From assembly GCA_026686845.1 (NCBI GenBank), contig JAIVEN010000012.1, forward strand, positions 8,558,501 to 8,622,500: a stretch of DNA of 64,000 nucleotides, written 5' to 3'. The DNA comes from Adenanthera pavonina (lineage: Eukaryota; Streptophyta; Magnoliopsida; Fabales; Fabaceae). The notes beneath the pieces are model-generated. The model was not told where the DNA came from. It saw nothing but the letters and a program-made list of their open reading frames with translations, and did no database searches. Every line of letters starts with the position of its first letter. Position 1 is the stretch's first letter. This document shows, piece after piece, positions 12,088-24,324 of this stretch. The position numbers and the translations under genes are program-made.

Positions 12088-14344
12088 TGTTTGGTTGGCT
12101 AGTCACCCAAGAGGGGGGTGAATTGGGTGATGCAAGATTCTCATCCCTTTTGGATCACAACCCAATTTCACCAAGTGTGCAGCAAAATAGGGACAAACAA
12201 AGAGAGTTGAGTGCAACAATTGAATAGAGAAGATGAAGAATAATATACAACAATTTATACTGATTCAGTCCAACCACTTGGCCTATGTCTAATCCCCAAG
12301 TCATCCCTTGAGATTTTCTACTATATCCCATAGGTTTGATCCAACCACCTGTTAAGCCTCAGTACATTCCCACAAGTTTTAGTAGGCACTTATAAAGCCA
12401 TTCTTCTCACATCCTTACAAGATAAGTAAATCTCTTAGTATTTCCCCACACTAAGATTCTACCCAAAATATGTAGAAAGAAATGTTTACCGAATGAAAAC
12501 TCTCTTGAAGAGTAGATAATATATTGAAAACTCACTCTATTGAAGTAGATTTTTCAGACAATGTTGAGATAGAAAAATTTTACAAATTGTAGCAGCATTT
12601 TCACTTAAACTCTCTTAAGATTGTTACCCATAAGTTCAAATGATGTTCTATTAATAGATTTGTGGTATAACTAGACATTAGACACATGATCTAGTCGTTA
12701 GAGATATTATCCAATGGTTACTCTGCAAAACTAGCCATTTACCAATCATATTTAATGCGTCTGACATTTTGAAATTTGAATTTTGAATGTCAACAGACGA
12801 ATTTCACAGAAACAGTAAGTTAAAGACTTTAACGTTGAACTTCGAAGTTCATCTGTTCAAAGGTGAAATTTGAATTTTCATCCTAACAAATATTCCCTAT
12901 GTTAAAACATATGAATTTTCAAGTTTGAAGTATTTCTGATAAATGTGAATAGTTATTACATATTGCTACAGTGTTCTCGAAATTTGAATTTTGGAGACCT
13001 AAAATTTATCTATCAGAGCTTAGCTCAATATGGCAATAGTTCTTCCTTTCGAAATTCAAATTTTGGATGTGAAAATTTGTCTGTTGGCTGTTCTAAAAGC
13101 ATTTTCACATTCTGGAGATTCGAAATTCAAATTTTGAAAGCCAAAATTCGTCTGTTAGACTTGATATTCGAATTTTAGAAGCCAAAATTTGTCTATTAGT
13201 GGCAAGGTCAACATGACACAAAGGTTCTCTTCGAAATTCGAATTTCAGAGGCCCGAAATTCATCTATTAGTGGTAGAACCTCCATAACTTCGAACTTTGT
13301 ACTATAGACAATTTTGCAGAGGCTATAATTCTCTCATTTTAACTCCAAATTAAGCAAATGACCTATGGATGGAAAGCTCTCAATGTCTACTTTCAAGTGA
13401 AATAAGTTTCACTTCAAAAACAAATGTGATCTATGATATATGATCAAAATAATGATAAGAGATCAAAACTAAAAATCCATATCTCACTACTCACTTTAAA
13501 TGACCATTGCTTTTTCACATGACCTTTATTTTGAGTGAAATAACCTTGAAATCAAAATTCATCTGTCAGAAGGGCTAACTTTGAACTCTTTTTGCGTTTT
13601 AATATTAGACAAATGTTGACATGATTTCAGATGAATTTTCCATTTTTCACAAATTATGCTTAACTCGAAATTCGAATTTCAACAACCTGAAATTCGTCTA
13701 TCAGATGTAACATCTTTGTAACTTTGAATTTCAGTTACCAATGTTCGAATTTTCAACAAAATACTCAAGCATTAACTTCAAAATTCATCTATCAATCAGT
13801 GTTTTTCATCTTTAATGTATGCTAATATCAGATTTACTTGATCTAACTCATTTAAAATATATGGTAATAAAGTTAAGAAATTTTCAAATATTAATCCCAC
13901 CTCAAGACCTAAGTGAAAACAAAATATACCTAGTGACTAGGTCTTCAAATATTGAGTTCCACTTCCACTTGATTATTTCCTTCTTGGCATGCTCCCTTCT
14001 GATTTTTCATTTTTGGAGCATCCTTTCTCTTCTTCTTTCTTAAGCGAGGCATGATATTGATTTCCATTTCTGCACACTTGTTACTTGGACCAATATACAT
14101 TTAATATATTACACTTACAAACCAAGTAGTTAGCCCAGTTTATATATCCAACTTATATTATTCATTGTAAAAGTACAATGGATATATTTGCACATAGCAT
14201 GATATATGCATTATAACCATAATTAAATACATGCTAATGCACATTTTACTTCTTTAAGGAACATTATATATGTCAGATACATATGATGCATTTTTTCCTG
14301 ATTACTCTATATTCATCAAAACTTATATTATACTAAACTTTACA
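12088..14344 (-). mobile_element. Solo LTR, SIRE-like copia family B, inside gypsy RT
   Basis: On + it runs from TGTTTGGTTGGCTAGTCACC to ATACTAAACTTTACA, i.e. family B termini in minus orientation. Flanks CTTAC (12083-12087) and CTTGC (14345-14349) are an imperfect 5-bp TSD. Removing the LTR rejoins gypsy RT codons ...HVRIVLQ with ...YEFWL..KFLGHV. The LTR carries the AAATTCGAATTT / GACGAATTT array (about 12775-13800) and GAGGGGGGTGAATTGGG near its 3' end. No internal copia sequence remains, so it is a recombination-derived solo LTR. Confidence 0.88.
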
Positions 14345-15450
14345 CTTGCAATACAATCCGAACATGGAGTGCATGTTCTTCCTTACACTTAGAGTATATT
14401 AGAATATCATCAATGAATACCACCATAAATTTATCCAAATATGGCTGAAAGACTCTGTTCATATAATCCATAAAGATTGCCAGGGCATTGGTCAACCTGA
14501 ATGGTATCACAAGAAACTCGTAATGCCCATATCGAGTTCGAAAAGCAATTTTAGGCACATCTTTAGCACGCACCTGCAATTAATGGTATCCTGACCTCAA
14601 ATCGATTTTAGAGAAAACTGAGGTGCTTGCCAACTGATCAAACAAGTCTTTAATCCGTGGCAAAGGATATTTATTCTTAATCATCACTCAGTTCAGTTGA
14701 CTATAATCAATATACAATATGAGGCTACCATATTTCTTCTTAACAAATAACACCGAAGCTACCCAAGGTGAGATCCTTGGTCTAATGAAGCCCCATTTTA
14801 GCAAATCTTTAATCTGCTTCTTGATCTTTCAATTCAGATGGTGCCATTTGATATGGAGCCTTCGAATTAGGACTTGTCCTGAACACCAAATCAATGAAAA
14901 ACTCCAACTCTCGTGGTGGTGCCAAGCTGGTAATCTCTTCTGGAAACACATCGAGATATTCACTCATAACCGGGTATCTTTCTAGACCAACTTTCATATC
15001 CACTTTAACAGAGAAGAAAACCAAAACCATTGGCATCCTTTTCTCAAATACTTGTTGGCTTGGGCAAAGGACAAACAAACATCTTCATCCCCTTCAACAA
15101 TAGGGATATTCATGGGCAACGACATAGTCTTCCAAGCACAGTCGAGGATGGCATTATTTGCCTCTAGCCAATCTATGCCAATGATCACATCAATCTCTTG
15201 CAATGGCAAACGGATTAAATCCATAGTAGTGTTTTAGTGTTCAAAATGAACCACACAATTTAGACATGCTTGAGCAATTCTTAACAAAACTCCCATGGGT
15301 GTGGATACCGGTAATTCAAAAGGTAACTCCATTGCTACAACACACAATCTCCAAGTACAATCAAAAAATATGAAGGAATGTGATGCACCTGAATTAACAA
15401 TGCATGAATAAAGAACCTATTGAGTTTAAGTTTACCTATAATAAAGTTAG
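14345..15450 (-). pseudogene. Gypsy protease and reverse transcriptase, 5' part
   Basis: From right to left: a protease-like segment with DVIIGIDWLEANNAILDC (about 15190-15130), the linker DVFPEEITSLAPPRELEF (about 14950-14890) and MAPSELKDQ leading into RT. RT then shows LDPRSGYHQ-like residues near 14600-14580, AFRTRYGHYEFLVIPFRLTN (14545-14490) and the catalytic box FIDDILIYSK (about 14424-14395), which still has both aspartates. The chain is then interrupted by the solo LTR. The active-site DTGA-type motif of the protease could not be read. Several frame changes make it a pseudogene. Confidence 0.85.
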
Positions 15451-15489
15451 GCGCTGCATCCGCTTCCCGTTGAGTTATGGCAAGTCTGG

Positions 15490-16251
15490 GCATCGTTGGC
15501 CTTCTCATTGCATCATCATACCTTGGCTCCTGGCAATTTCATGAGATATGTCTCGGCCTCCCATAATTATAGAAAATCAAGCACGGACGGTCACCATGGT
15601 TCATCCCACATTGTGTACACGGATTTGAGGCACTACCTAAACTCTATTGAGATGGGGTTGAGTCTCTTCCTGCATATTCACTCTGACTGAAACTCCCTTG
15701 GTCAAAGCCTCCTTGATAGAATGGTCCTCTGCCATACCGACCTCTATTAGACTGATCTCTACTAAACCTGCTTCATCCTCTACCATGGCGGCCTCCGTTA
15801 TGACGGCCTTTTCCTCCACTAAAACCTCTACTGCCACCACTACTACCACTACCAAATCCACTTCCTTTACTAATTTCTCTAGTAGGTCTTTGGTGGGAAA
15901 AGGCTCGAATCATTGAATTCCTCTTTTTTTCTTTAGTTTCCCGCATTCTCCTAGATAGGACATGTATCTTCACACATAAGTCCTCAAAAGACACAAATTC
16001 AACCACCGACAGCCACTCCTTAATTTCCGGATGGGCTCCCTTAAGCAACCTTTGAGCCTTCCACCTATCATCAGGATAATTGTTTAGATAAGTGGAATGC
16101 TTTGCCAAATCAAGGAATTGATAAATATAATCATCCGCCGATAAATTTCCTTTCTGAAAAGTTAAGAACTCGGCCTTCTTTTGCATCATTAAAGTTGGAG
16201 GGAAGTAGCGTGCAAAGAATCATTCCTTAAATTGTTCCTAAGTCATTGGGG
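15490..16251 (-). pseudogene. Gypsy gag, C-terminal part with zinc knuckle
   Basis: From 16251 leftwards it reads TQEQFKEWFFARYFPPT-like, AEFLTFQKGNLSADDYIYQF, DRWKAQRLLKGAHPEIKEW and a Gly/Ser/Arg-rich tail (15900-15770), the normal layout of chromovirus gag. A decayed CCHC knuckle follows (about 15620-15530, NYGRPRHIS.NCQEP; the first cysteine is read as N/Y). The piece continues the gag N-terminus at 19765-20208 once the 16252-19764 insertion is removed. Confidence 0.85.
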
Positions 16252-17349
16252 TGTTGAATCAAGTGTTTTGATGATTCCAAACTAACCTTCTAGAGCTTGG
16301 AAAGAAGAAATCAAAGGTGCATGGAAGATTCCAAGTGGAGAAATTTAAGTAAAATCAACACAAGATTAGATATAGGATTTCTTACTATGTTTAATTTGAG
16401 TAAAAGACTTTTAGTTTGCAAAATAATGATTTAGAAATATGATTCTATGATAATTCATGGAATATTTGAAAAACACCCACTAACAGAAAAAACTTTAAAG
16501 TGTTAAAGCTAATCTATTGCTTTGAAAATTCAAACTTTGGCTTATGAAATTCGAATTGAAAATAAGTTAGTCAGAAAAGAGATTCCTTTGACAAACGAAC
16601 TTTGAGTGCAGAAATTCAAACTTTGGCATGAGTCTGATAAGAGCCTTCTTTGACAGACGAACTTTGTGTTTTGAAAATTCGAATTTCTGATAAAACACAA
16701 TTCATGGAAATGAAAAATTCATCTAAGGATATGTCAAAGCTCATCTGAAAGTGAAGTTTAAAAAGAGTCCAAAATTAGCTCACTGACAAACGAACTTTGA
16801 TTTTGAAAATTCGAATTTTAGAAACAAAGCTTGCAAATCTGTTATGATAATCTGTTGACATGCGAATGTTAGTTTTCAGAAATTCAAACTTTGAAACAAG
16901 TCTGATAAGAGCTTCCTCTGACAAATGAACTTTGAATCTTAAAAATTTGAATTTCGAAAAGATGAACTATTGTGCCTTATTGAGCTGCCTATTGGCACAT
17001 GAATTTTGGGCACCAAAATTCGAACTTTGAAGGCACTGTAGCAATATGGGACAACTGTTCACACTTATAAGAAGAACTTTAACTTGAAAATTCGTATGTT
17101 CTAACATAAAAATATTTTTCAATGATGAAAATTCGAACTTTACTTCATAACAGACAAACTTTAAAGTTCAACATTGAAGTCTTTAACTTTCAGTCTATGT
17201 GAAATTCATCTGTTGACCAACCAAAATTCGAACTTTGAGTGTTTGACGCATTAAATGCGGTTGGTGAACGGATAGTTTTACAAAGTAATCACTGGGTAAC
17301 GTCTCTAACGGCTAGATCTTGTCTCTAATGTATATTTAAAACATAAGTC

Positions 17350-17357
17350 TATAAATA
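17350..17357 (+). promoter_or_regulatory. LTR TATA box (family A)
   Basis: TATAAATA followed by GAATTTTATTTGAAGTTGTGGGTAAC, which recurs in near-identical form behind the TATA boxes at 18350 (-), 28101, 34715 and 40352. This is the probable retroelement promoter and U3/R boundary. Confidence 0.65.
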
Positions 17358-17807
17358 GAATTTTATTTGAAGTTGTGGGTAACAATTTTACATTGTATAG
17401 ACTGAAACTCTATCAAATTCTTAAGTCAAAGTCTCTTACTCTCACAAACTTCATTCTTCTGCACTTTAACTTTTACATACACTTTAAATTAGAGAGTTCA
17501 TTCTTTGTAATCAATCTTATCATCATTTGGAAGAAAGATTTTCTTGTGAGGGGATATCACAAGGGATTTGGGAAGCACTTAGCTAGAGTGCAAAGAGTGA
17601 GATTGTAAGCTCTAAAAATAGAGCATTAAGCTATACTGAGACAATTGCAAGAAGCCCACTGAATTCTTACAAGAAAGTGGAAAATCTCAAGTAGTTGCTT
17701 GGGAACTGAATATAGGTCAAGATAGAGAGGCCAAACCAGGATAAACATCTATGTCTTCCCTTCTCTTTTACTGCTCTTACATTGATATTCCTTTATACTC
17801 TATTTTA

Positions 17808-19666
17808 TGTTAGTAAGGCTGACTTCCCAAGAGGGGGGGTGAATTGGGAAGTTTGAAATTTTTCTGCACAAAGTGAAGTAAGTGAAGATATCACAGTATA
17901 ATGAAAACAATGCGTAAAACAGAGCAAGGTGAAAAGTAAAGATAAGGAGAAGAGAACTCAGTGATTTATCCTGGTTCGGTCTATTCACTTGACCTACATC
18001 CAGTCCCCAAGACACCTCTTGAGATTTATCCACTATACAGCAAGAATTTCAGTGGGCTTCTTGCTAAAGCCACAGTACATGAGTATACTCTGTTTCTGAG
18101 CTCTCTCAAACTCTCCAAGCACTTTCTCTATGTGCTTCCCAGACCCCTTGTGAATATCCCTCACAAGTAAATCTATCTCCCAGATAAAGAGTAGATTGAT
18201 TACAATGAAATAACTCTCTTAAACAGAGTGGATATGAAAGTTTTTGTACAGATATTGAAGTTGAGAGGGTAAAAGCTTTTGAGAAAAGATTCAGCAGAAA
18301 TTCAGTATATACAAGTTTGATTCGTTACCCACAACTTCAAATGATGTTGTATTTATAGATTTAGGTCTCAAATATCCGTTAGAGACTAAATCTATCCGTT
18401 GGGGAAGTTATCCAACGGTTACTCTGAAAAACTATCCGTTTACTAACCGCATTTAATGTTTCTGACATACTGAAATTCGAATTTTGGTTGGTCAACAGAC
18501 GAATTTCGAAGGAACCAAAGATTAAAGCTTCCAATGTTACAGCACGAAGTTCGTCTGTTCATGAAGTGAAATTCGAATTTTGAAACTTACAAAACATTTT
18601 CACAATGTGACATACGAATTTTCAAGAAGAAAGTTTTTTGGTTAAGTGTGAACAGTGTTTTTAATTTTCTACAGTGCCTTCGAAATTCGAATTTTGGAAC
18701 CCCAAAATTCGTCTATCCATTGAACGTTTAAAGGGGCACAGTAGATTACTTTCTTTGAAATTCAAATTTTGAAAGGGTGAAATTCGTCTGTCAGAGAGAC
18801 TCTTTTCAGACTAATTTCATCATTCGAATGTTGCAAGTTCTTATCATTCGTATGTCAATGTTTCACTTCAACAGACTCAAGAACTTAGCTTCTGAAATTC
18901 AAATTTTAATGTTCAAAGTTCGTCTGTCAGAGAGCAGTTTTGAAACTTAAATCATTCTTGATCTCAGATGAACTTTAACATAGTTTCAGACGAATTTTTT
19001 CTATTTTCTCAAGTTTTGTTTTGTTTGAAATTCGAATTTTGAAGACTCAAAGTTCATCTGTTGCAAAGAAGCATCTTTCAGACTTATATGAAAATTCGAA
19101 TGTTGGAAGTTCAAAATTCGTCTGTCAGAGAGCATTTATCAAACTCAATTTCATTTTGATTTCAGATGCACTTTATCATAGTTTTAGACGAATTTCTTTG
19201 GTTTTTACAAACTTCATTTTACTTGAAATTCGAATTTTGAAAGTGTGAAGTTCGTCTGTTACCAAAAGGCCTCTTTCAGACTAGATGAAAATTCAAATTT
19301 TGAACAACCAAAATTCGTCTGACAGAGAGCCATCTCTTCAGACTTATTCAGTTTTAGCTCGAAATTTGAATTTCCAAAGGCAAAGTTCGAATTTCCAACT
19401 TGACAGTTTAGTTTAAACTTTCAACCTTCGTCTGTTTGTGGGTGTTTTTCAAATATTTAAAGATTTAACATAAAATCAAAGTTTGAAAACATCTTTTCTT
19501 CAAATCAAAATCTTTTTCCCAATCATAACAAAAACTAAAATTCTACAAAAGATCTAATAGCAAATACTCATAAAGTCTTCACTTGAAACATCTTTGATCT
19601 CCTTTGATATCTTCAATCCAAGCTCTTGAATGTTGGTTTGGAATAATCAAAACTCTTGTTTCAACA
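17808..19666 (-). mobile_element. Inverted solo LTR of copia family A nested in the family A solo LTR
   Basis: On + it runs from TGTTAGTAAGGCTGACTTCC to CTCTTGTTTCAACA, i.e. a minus-oriented family A LTR of 1859 bp. It has perfect 5-bp TSDs, TTTTA at 17803-17807 and 19667-19671. Flanking sequence on both sides is the two halves of the host LTR. It contains at least ten copies of the AAATTCGAATTT-type palindrome between 18474 and 19400. Confidence 0.93.
18350..18357 (-). promoter_or_regulatory. LTR TATA box (family A, nested copy)
   Basis: The minus strand reads TATAAATA, followed by the conserved CATTTGAAGTTGTGGGTAAC-type context seen in the other family A and B LTRs. Confidence 0.6.
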
Positions 19667-19764
19667 TTTTACTGTCACTTTTGTCTTCATTACACTCTTG
19701 ATCTTTGCAGAAAATTTTAATCTTCCCAATTCACCCCGTTCTTAGAAAGCTAGCATATCTAACA

Positions 19765-20208
19765 CAGGGCACCCATTGCTTCAACACTTGGGTGAACACT
19801 TCACCACCAATGCTTAGCTTTCTTTTCAAACTTGAACACAGCTAGTTGCATCTTTTGCTCTGAAGTGCAATCCATCACACCAAATATGTTCTCCAATTGT
19901 TCTATCCATTCCTCCACCAATGCAGTGTCCATAGTACCTTCGAAAGCCGGGGAATTGAACTTCTGAAAGTCTTTCAACTGGGACGAGATACCCCTTCTTT
20001 CAACTCTTAGGGCTCTCTTAGGCTCAATTTCATTCTTATTCTCAGCATTATCACACTCTACCATATTTAGATCCACATACATTCCAGCCTTTTCATTCAC
20101 ATCCCCATATTCTAGCCGATTTAATTGTTCTTGCATCATATTCAATGACTCCCCCCGTGTATTCACCCTGTCACTGAGGCCGGTGAACATTTCATGTGTC
20201 TGCCTCAT
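19765..20208 (-). pseudogene. Gypsy gag, N-terminal part
   Basis: A 135-codon open stretch on minus (20208-19801) contains FQKFNSPAFEGTMDTALVEE, WIEQLENIFGVMDC and EQKMQLAVFKFEKKAKHWW in sequence, diagnostic of the Retrotrans_gag domain of chromoviruses. A predicted coiled-coil-like acidic region precedes it. It is cut at 19764 by the family A solo LTR and continues at 16251. Gag would form the cytoplasmic virus-like particle. Confidence 0.88.
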
Positions 20209-20372
20209 TAGGTCACTATTACTTTACCTTTATATGTGAGACATTTCTCTTGCACATAAGCAACATTACATTTAGTTATATGGTTCTGGACTAGTATTAC
20301 AGTGGGAATATAGTCTAGTGTTTAAAGTTGTGCCAAGTATTATCACAAACAGAAACAATGGCCCAAACCAAT

Positions 20373-20384
20373 GCTTTGATACCA
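20373..20384 (-). other. Primer binding site (initiator tRNA-Met)
   Basis: The minus strand reads TGGTATCAAAGC, one mismatch from the plant tRNA-iMet complement TGGTATCAGAGC. It sits three bases from the 5' LTR and so fixes the element's direction. Confidence 0.88.
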
Positions 20385-20387
20385 AAA

Positions 20388-23232
20388 TGTAACACCTTAC
20401 TCCCAAACACCTTCTAACATGACCAAAAACTTCAAAAACCAACCAAACACAGCCTAAACATCTCACATGAACCTTCCAAAATATCAAAACAGTGGAAAAC
20501 ATCATAAAACACCTCGAGAACTCTAGAACAGCCGAACCAGGGATGGGGCCCTGGTTTGCTACAGTATTACCACGGCCACATTACTGTCAGGATCACTGGC
20601 ACTGCTGCCTAGCTTTCTGGTGCCGTGGCACCCCTTTGCTGATGCCAAATCAGCAAAATTCAACTTTTGGGGTGAACTTCCGATGCGCATAACTTTGTGC
20701 TCCAACATCTGAATGACTTGATTCCAACTCCTACATGTCAATCTTGTCCAAATCTATTCACAGACACCAATTTTATCTCAATCCATCTTTGTATGGAGAT
20801 TTTGAACATCCAACATTATTTTGACCACTTTTTGATCAAAACTCACAACTTAAAACTCTCATTTGCCACCAAAGGCAATCTGACCATTCATGACCATTCA
20901 CACTGGTCCTAATCAACTTAACCAACTTGTTTAAAGAGATTTTACCTCAAAAGAACCATTCCTCTGAGATTTGATCCCCTTAAACCCTAAATTGACACAG
21001 CAAGCTATAGGCCCAAAATTCACATAGTTGGCCCAAAACTCCCTTTAGGCTCACATACATTACCAATTGCCTCAGCAACACTCTGTACCATGCAAGCGTC
21101 ACACAACATCGCATCCAACATCAGTTCATATTAATATCATAAACATACATCTATTACAGTCATACAATCTTATTTGGCACAAAATATACTACTCTACATA
21201 ATACATTACATAGACTTGATATTCCCATGAGCGACACACTACTCCCTTGTCTTCTCCGGACTAGTGTCAGAATGTTCATCTGAAATGTTAGTTCATGGGA
21301 AATGGGTGTAAGACAAAATCTCAGTAACTAGGGATAACCACATACAGATATATACATATATAACTCATACAATCTCATGAATGCAATATGAAATGGAATG
21401 CTTGTTTCCCTTGCATACAATTAGAACCACGAGCTGTTGTCATAACCAAGGTATTAAAAATCAAACCGGTCATTGAACCGGATGAGGCAACGGTTCAAGG
21501 TTCAATAGTCGGACCGGGGTCGGACCGATTATGAATAAATTAATATATTTTTTATAATATAGTCAATTAGTATTCTATTTTCATATTATTTGTTAGGTAA
21601 ATTTATCATTATTAATTATTATGTATCATAATAATACTTATAACATATTATAATATAGAAAGAAAAAAATTTATACAAAAAATAATACTATTTAGCACTA
21701 AAAATAATGTTATTTTATTTTAAAAAAATATTTTAAACAAAATTAAAAAAAAAAAAGAAAAAAAATCGGCCCGGTTCAACCCGGTTTTTGACCGGTTTGA
21801 CCGGTTCCCACCGGTTCTGATTCCCCCCGATTTTTAGCTACTACCGAACCGGACCAGGGGCCGGTTCCCGGTTGGACCGGTCGAACCGGCCGGTCCGGTC
21901 CAGTTTTTTATACAATGGTCATAACAGGACATTTTGTATAGGTGATTCCCTTCCAACAATCGGTGAAGACTGATTTCAGGACATCGCCAAACTCACCTTA
22001 GCCTAATGCAACCCAACCAAAGGTTACACTAGAGCTCAGATTGTGGCTCTCCTTCCCCTTTCCCACCACAAATTTGTAGCAATTTAGGGAAGGTGCAGTC
22101 CACTGCGCGCCTTTCCCTCCTAGCCATTGGAGGCAATTTAGCTGCAGAGATCTCATCCTTATACTCCCTAATCATATATCATATCATATTATCGTAATTC
22201 ATATCATCATCACCACCCAATCACCATATACCTTGCAATGTCATGTGGTGATGTTCATATCATATCATCATATAATTATCATCATCATATTTCACAATGT
22301 CGTGCATGCATCATGTAATGTCCTATCATCATCATAATCATTATACAATACTTGTCTAGCCATGTGCATACCACGATATAAAGACAAACCATACACACAC
22401 ACATTTATATCATGATATACATGGAAATATGCATATATACACACATATATAATAACATACAAAACAAACAATACAAACACTCGGTTACCTTTGGCTGCCA
22501 ATACCACACACACGATTCCATGAGCTTCTTGGGTTATCCAACATGACTTGTACCCCTTTCGGTCAACCAAACAACCTTCACAACATCATAATACCTCAAT
22601 TAGCACAATGTACCATTTAACCAAACATCACAATTCAACCATATAGGCCTAAATCATACTCCTTCTAACAATTTCAACCTAGGGTTAATCTTAAATCATG
22701 CATTCTCCTCTTGAAATTCATACCCAAGCATCATACACACCAAATCACACTTCATTAACCTCATTTCATCCATTTTAATTGATGGATTTTGGCCCAACAA
22801 CGAATACCCAACATATCCCCAAAATATTCAACTCAAAACCGAAGAAAAATGGAGAAGGAGGAGTAAAGATCACTTACCAATGTGAATACAAGCTCCTAAG
22901 GTCCGAAAATCACTCCTAATGGCCGAAAACTTTGAACTCTAACACTGCTCTCCATCACTTCCTCCATTTCTTTCTTTTCTGTCTAACTAAGATGTTCTCA
23001 ATTTATATAAAATTTTTTATTCCCGCCGCGGCCCCAGAAAAGCCCACCACAGCGCCTTTGCTGTCAATAAGAAAATATCTCATAATCTATAGCTCGCTCC
23101 TCAAGGCGTGGAGCTCTTTTTCCTCCACTTTGAACTTTCCTCCATCCTGTTTTTTCCGGTTTTGCACACAACGCCAATTATACTCGATTAGCTAGGGACC
23201 AAGTTAGAGATAATGTAATGAGAGTTGTTACA
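20388..23232 (-). repeat. Gypsy 5' LTR (full-length form)
   Basis: It starts TGTAACACCTTACTCCC and ends GAGAGTTGTTACA on +. It is similar to 8552-9786 at both ends. It is 2845 bp because it keeps the middle section lost from the other LTR and contains a 0.46-kb insertion (21453-21911). The middle includes an ATC-rich low-complexity tract (about 22165-22335) and a CTCGGTTACCTTTGG block also seen at about 43013 in the solo LTR. Confidence 0.85.
21453..21911. mobile_element. CCGGTT-rich MITE-like insertion
   Basis: A 0.46-kb block with AT-rich centre and GC-rich arms full of ACCGGTT motifs sits inside the gypsy LTR and is absent from the partner LTR. Ends TATTAAAAATCAAACCGG and (reverse) TATAAAAAACTGGACCGG are a terminal inverted repeat with mismatches. 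Flanks ACCAAGG and ACAATGG suggest a diverged 7-9 bp target duplication. It has no coding capacity. The superfamily is uncertain (hAT- or Mutator-derived). Confidence 0.7.
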
Positions 23233-24324
23233 TTGCTCAATTAAATCCATCCTTGTTGGGTGAAATAAAACAGAAGCCCAAGGCTAATAAAAATTAGGGC
23301 TTAATGTGCAATTTTTACTAATAAAATAAAATTGGGAGGGGACGGTTATTTTAAGGCCACCCCATATCTTTCATGTTTGAAAGAATTAAAGGGAGTGGGC
23401 ATAAGTGTATCTGTGTGAAGGTGTTTTTTTTTAAAAACTCCTCTTTAGAAAAGTAGAGATACTCTCCTTTTTCCCTTTCCCGACAGAATTTGACATAGAA
23501 ATTATTTATTTGAGTGCCTTTACTATGGGCAAGGGAGAAAAGTCCAAACAGTGATTTTACTTCACTCACATGCGGTATCACAGTTTTTCAATTACCTTTC
23601 CTCAGTGGAGGAATATTCTCGACGAGTATGTATTTCTTCCTTGCTTTTAAAATTCTTTATTGGCATCAAAGCCTGTTTGATTTTTGGGCAAAATATTTCT
23701 TTCATGCTACCTTATTATGCGTGTGTCCGCCACCGGATACAAACCGGGTCAGACTAACCCAACTGGAGGTCAGGGATAACCTTAACAACATGTCATTTTG
23801 GTGTAAGGTCAAAATGACATGTACTTTTCAAAACACAGCATTCCAAAAAAAAAATGGAAAATGGGGCAAGTGGAGGTAGAAATGAATTAGGCCTAGGTTT
23901 TGGGACGAGAAGGATCTAGCCCAACATTTTTTTCCATAAAAAAATTATTAATTATTACTTATTAATTTTTTAATTAAAATAATATTAAAATGTTATGGTG
24001 GCTCGTGGGGCCCATCTGAATTGTTTGGTTATTTGGAGCATTGACCTGACAAACAACTATACATGGAGTGCATGCGCCTCCCTGGCGCATGGAAAACTTT
24101 TTTTTTTCAATTTTTTAGTATTTTTTGCGATGTGAATGTTCTAAGGGTACACGCAGGCTCATGCAAGAGTATTTTTGGTCATGATTTAATCCTAAAAATC
24201 CCTAAATTCATGAGCTTCATTTTGATATGCTATATGCTTATTTTCAGCATTTTATTAGTTAATTTTTTGGCAAAAATGTTAAAAAAAGAAGCCCTTAAAT
24301 AGTACCTTTTTTTTCTTTTTCTAG
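23233..24324. other. No recognised gene
   Basis: Open frames here (e.g. 23514-23879) show no domain, biased composition or conserved motif. There is a short poly(A) at 23847 and an 18-bp AT-rich palindromic patch near 23940-23990. GTCATTTTG and CAAAATGAC at 23791-23820 form a small inverted repeat. Confidence 0.4.

Larger units (their letters stand above)
16252..19764 (+). mobile_element. Solo LTR, SIRE-like copia family A, inside gypsy gag (carries a nested LTR)
   Basis: It begins TGTTGAATCAAGTG and ends CATATCTAACA in + orientation. Without the nested 17808-19666 LTR and one TSD copy it is about 1.65 kb, close to the family A LTR at 27017-28650. Flanks TGGGG (16247-16251) and CAGGG (19765-19769) match at only 3 of 5 positions, so the TSD is eroded. 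It splits the gypsy gag reading frame. It carries an AAATTCGAATTT / GACGAACTTT array at about 16525-17240, a TATA box and the conserved AAATCTCAAGT...AGGATAAA block. Confidence 0.85.
8552..23232 (-). mobile_element. Ty3-gypsy chromovirus (Tekay/Del-like), nested and decayed
   Basis: This is a structurally complete LTR retrotransposon in minus orientation. Its 3' LTR is at 8552-9786, polypurine tract at 9787-9799, pol and gag from about 9800 to 20208, PBS at 20373-20384 and 5' LTR at 20388-23232. Outer flanks TTGCA (8547-8551) and TTGCT (23233-23237) form a 4/5 target-site duplication. RT and integrase motifs plus a chromodomain-like integrase tail place it among chromoviruses. The coding region is cut by two solo copia LTRs (12088-14344 and 16252-19764) and has many stops. 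The LTRs differ by roughly 15% by eye, so the insertion is old. Confidence 0.88.

Noticed and set aside
12775..13800. Heat-shock elements in the AAATTCGAATTT arrays
   Set aside because: GAA and TTC units are present, but the two-base spacing of the heat-shock consensus is not kept, so the match is superficial.
15698..15916. Ser/Thr-rich open frame on + over gypsy gag
   Set aside because: It is the antisense shadow of the Gly/Ser/Arg-rich gag tail on minus.
18474..19400. CRISPR-like appearance of evenly spaced palindromic repeats
   Set aside because: The repeats are short, variable, AT-rich and lie inside plant copia LTRs with target duplications; spacers are themselves related. No cas genes.
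20373..20384. tRNA gene near the tRNA-Met-like sequence
   Set aside because: Only the 3' acceptor complement is present; it is a primer binding site beside an LTR. The same applies at 28654 and 35284.
23514..23879. 121-codon open frame as a host gene
   Set aside because: No domain or conserved motif; length expected by chance, and an overlapping frame shares the region.
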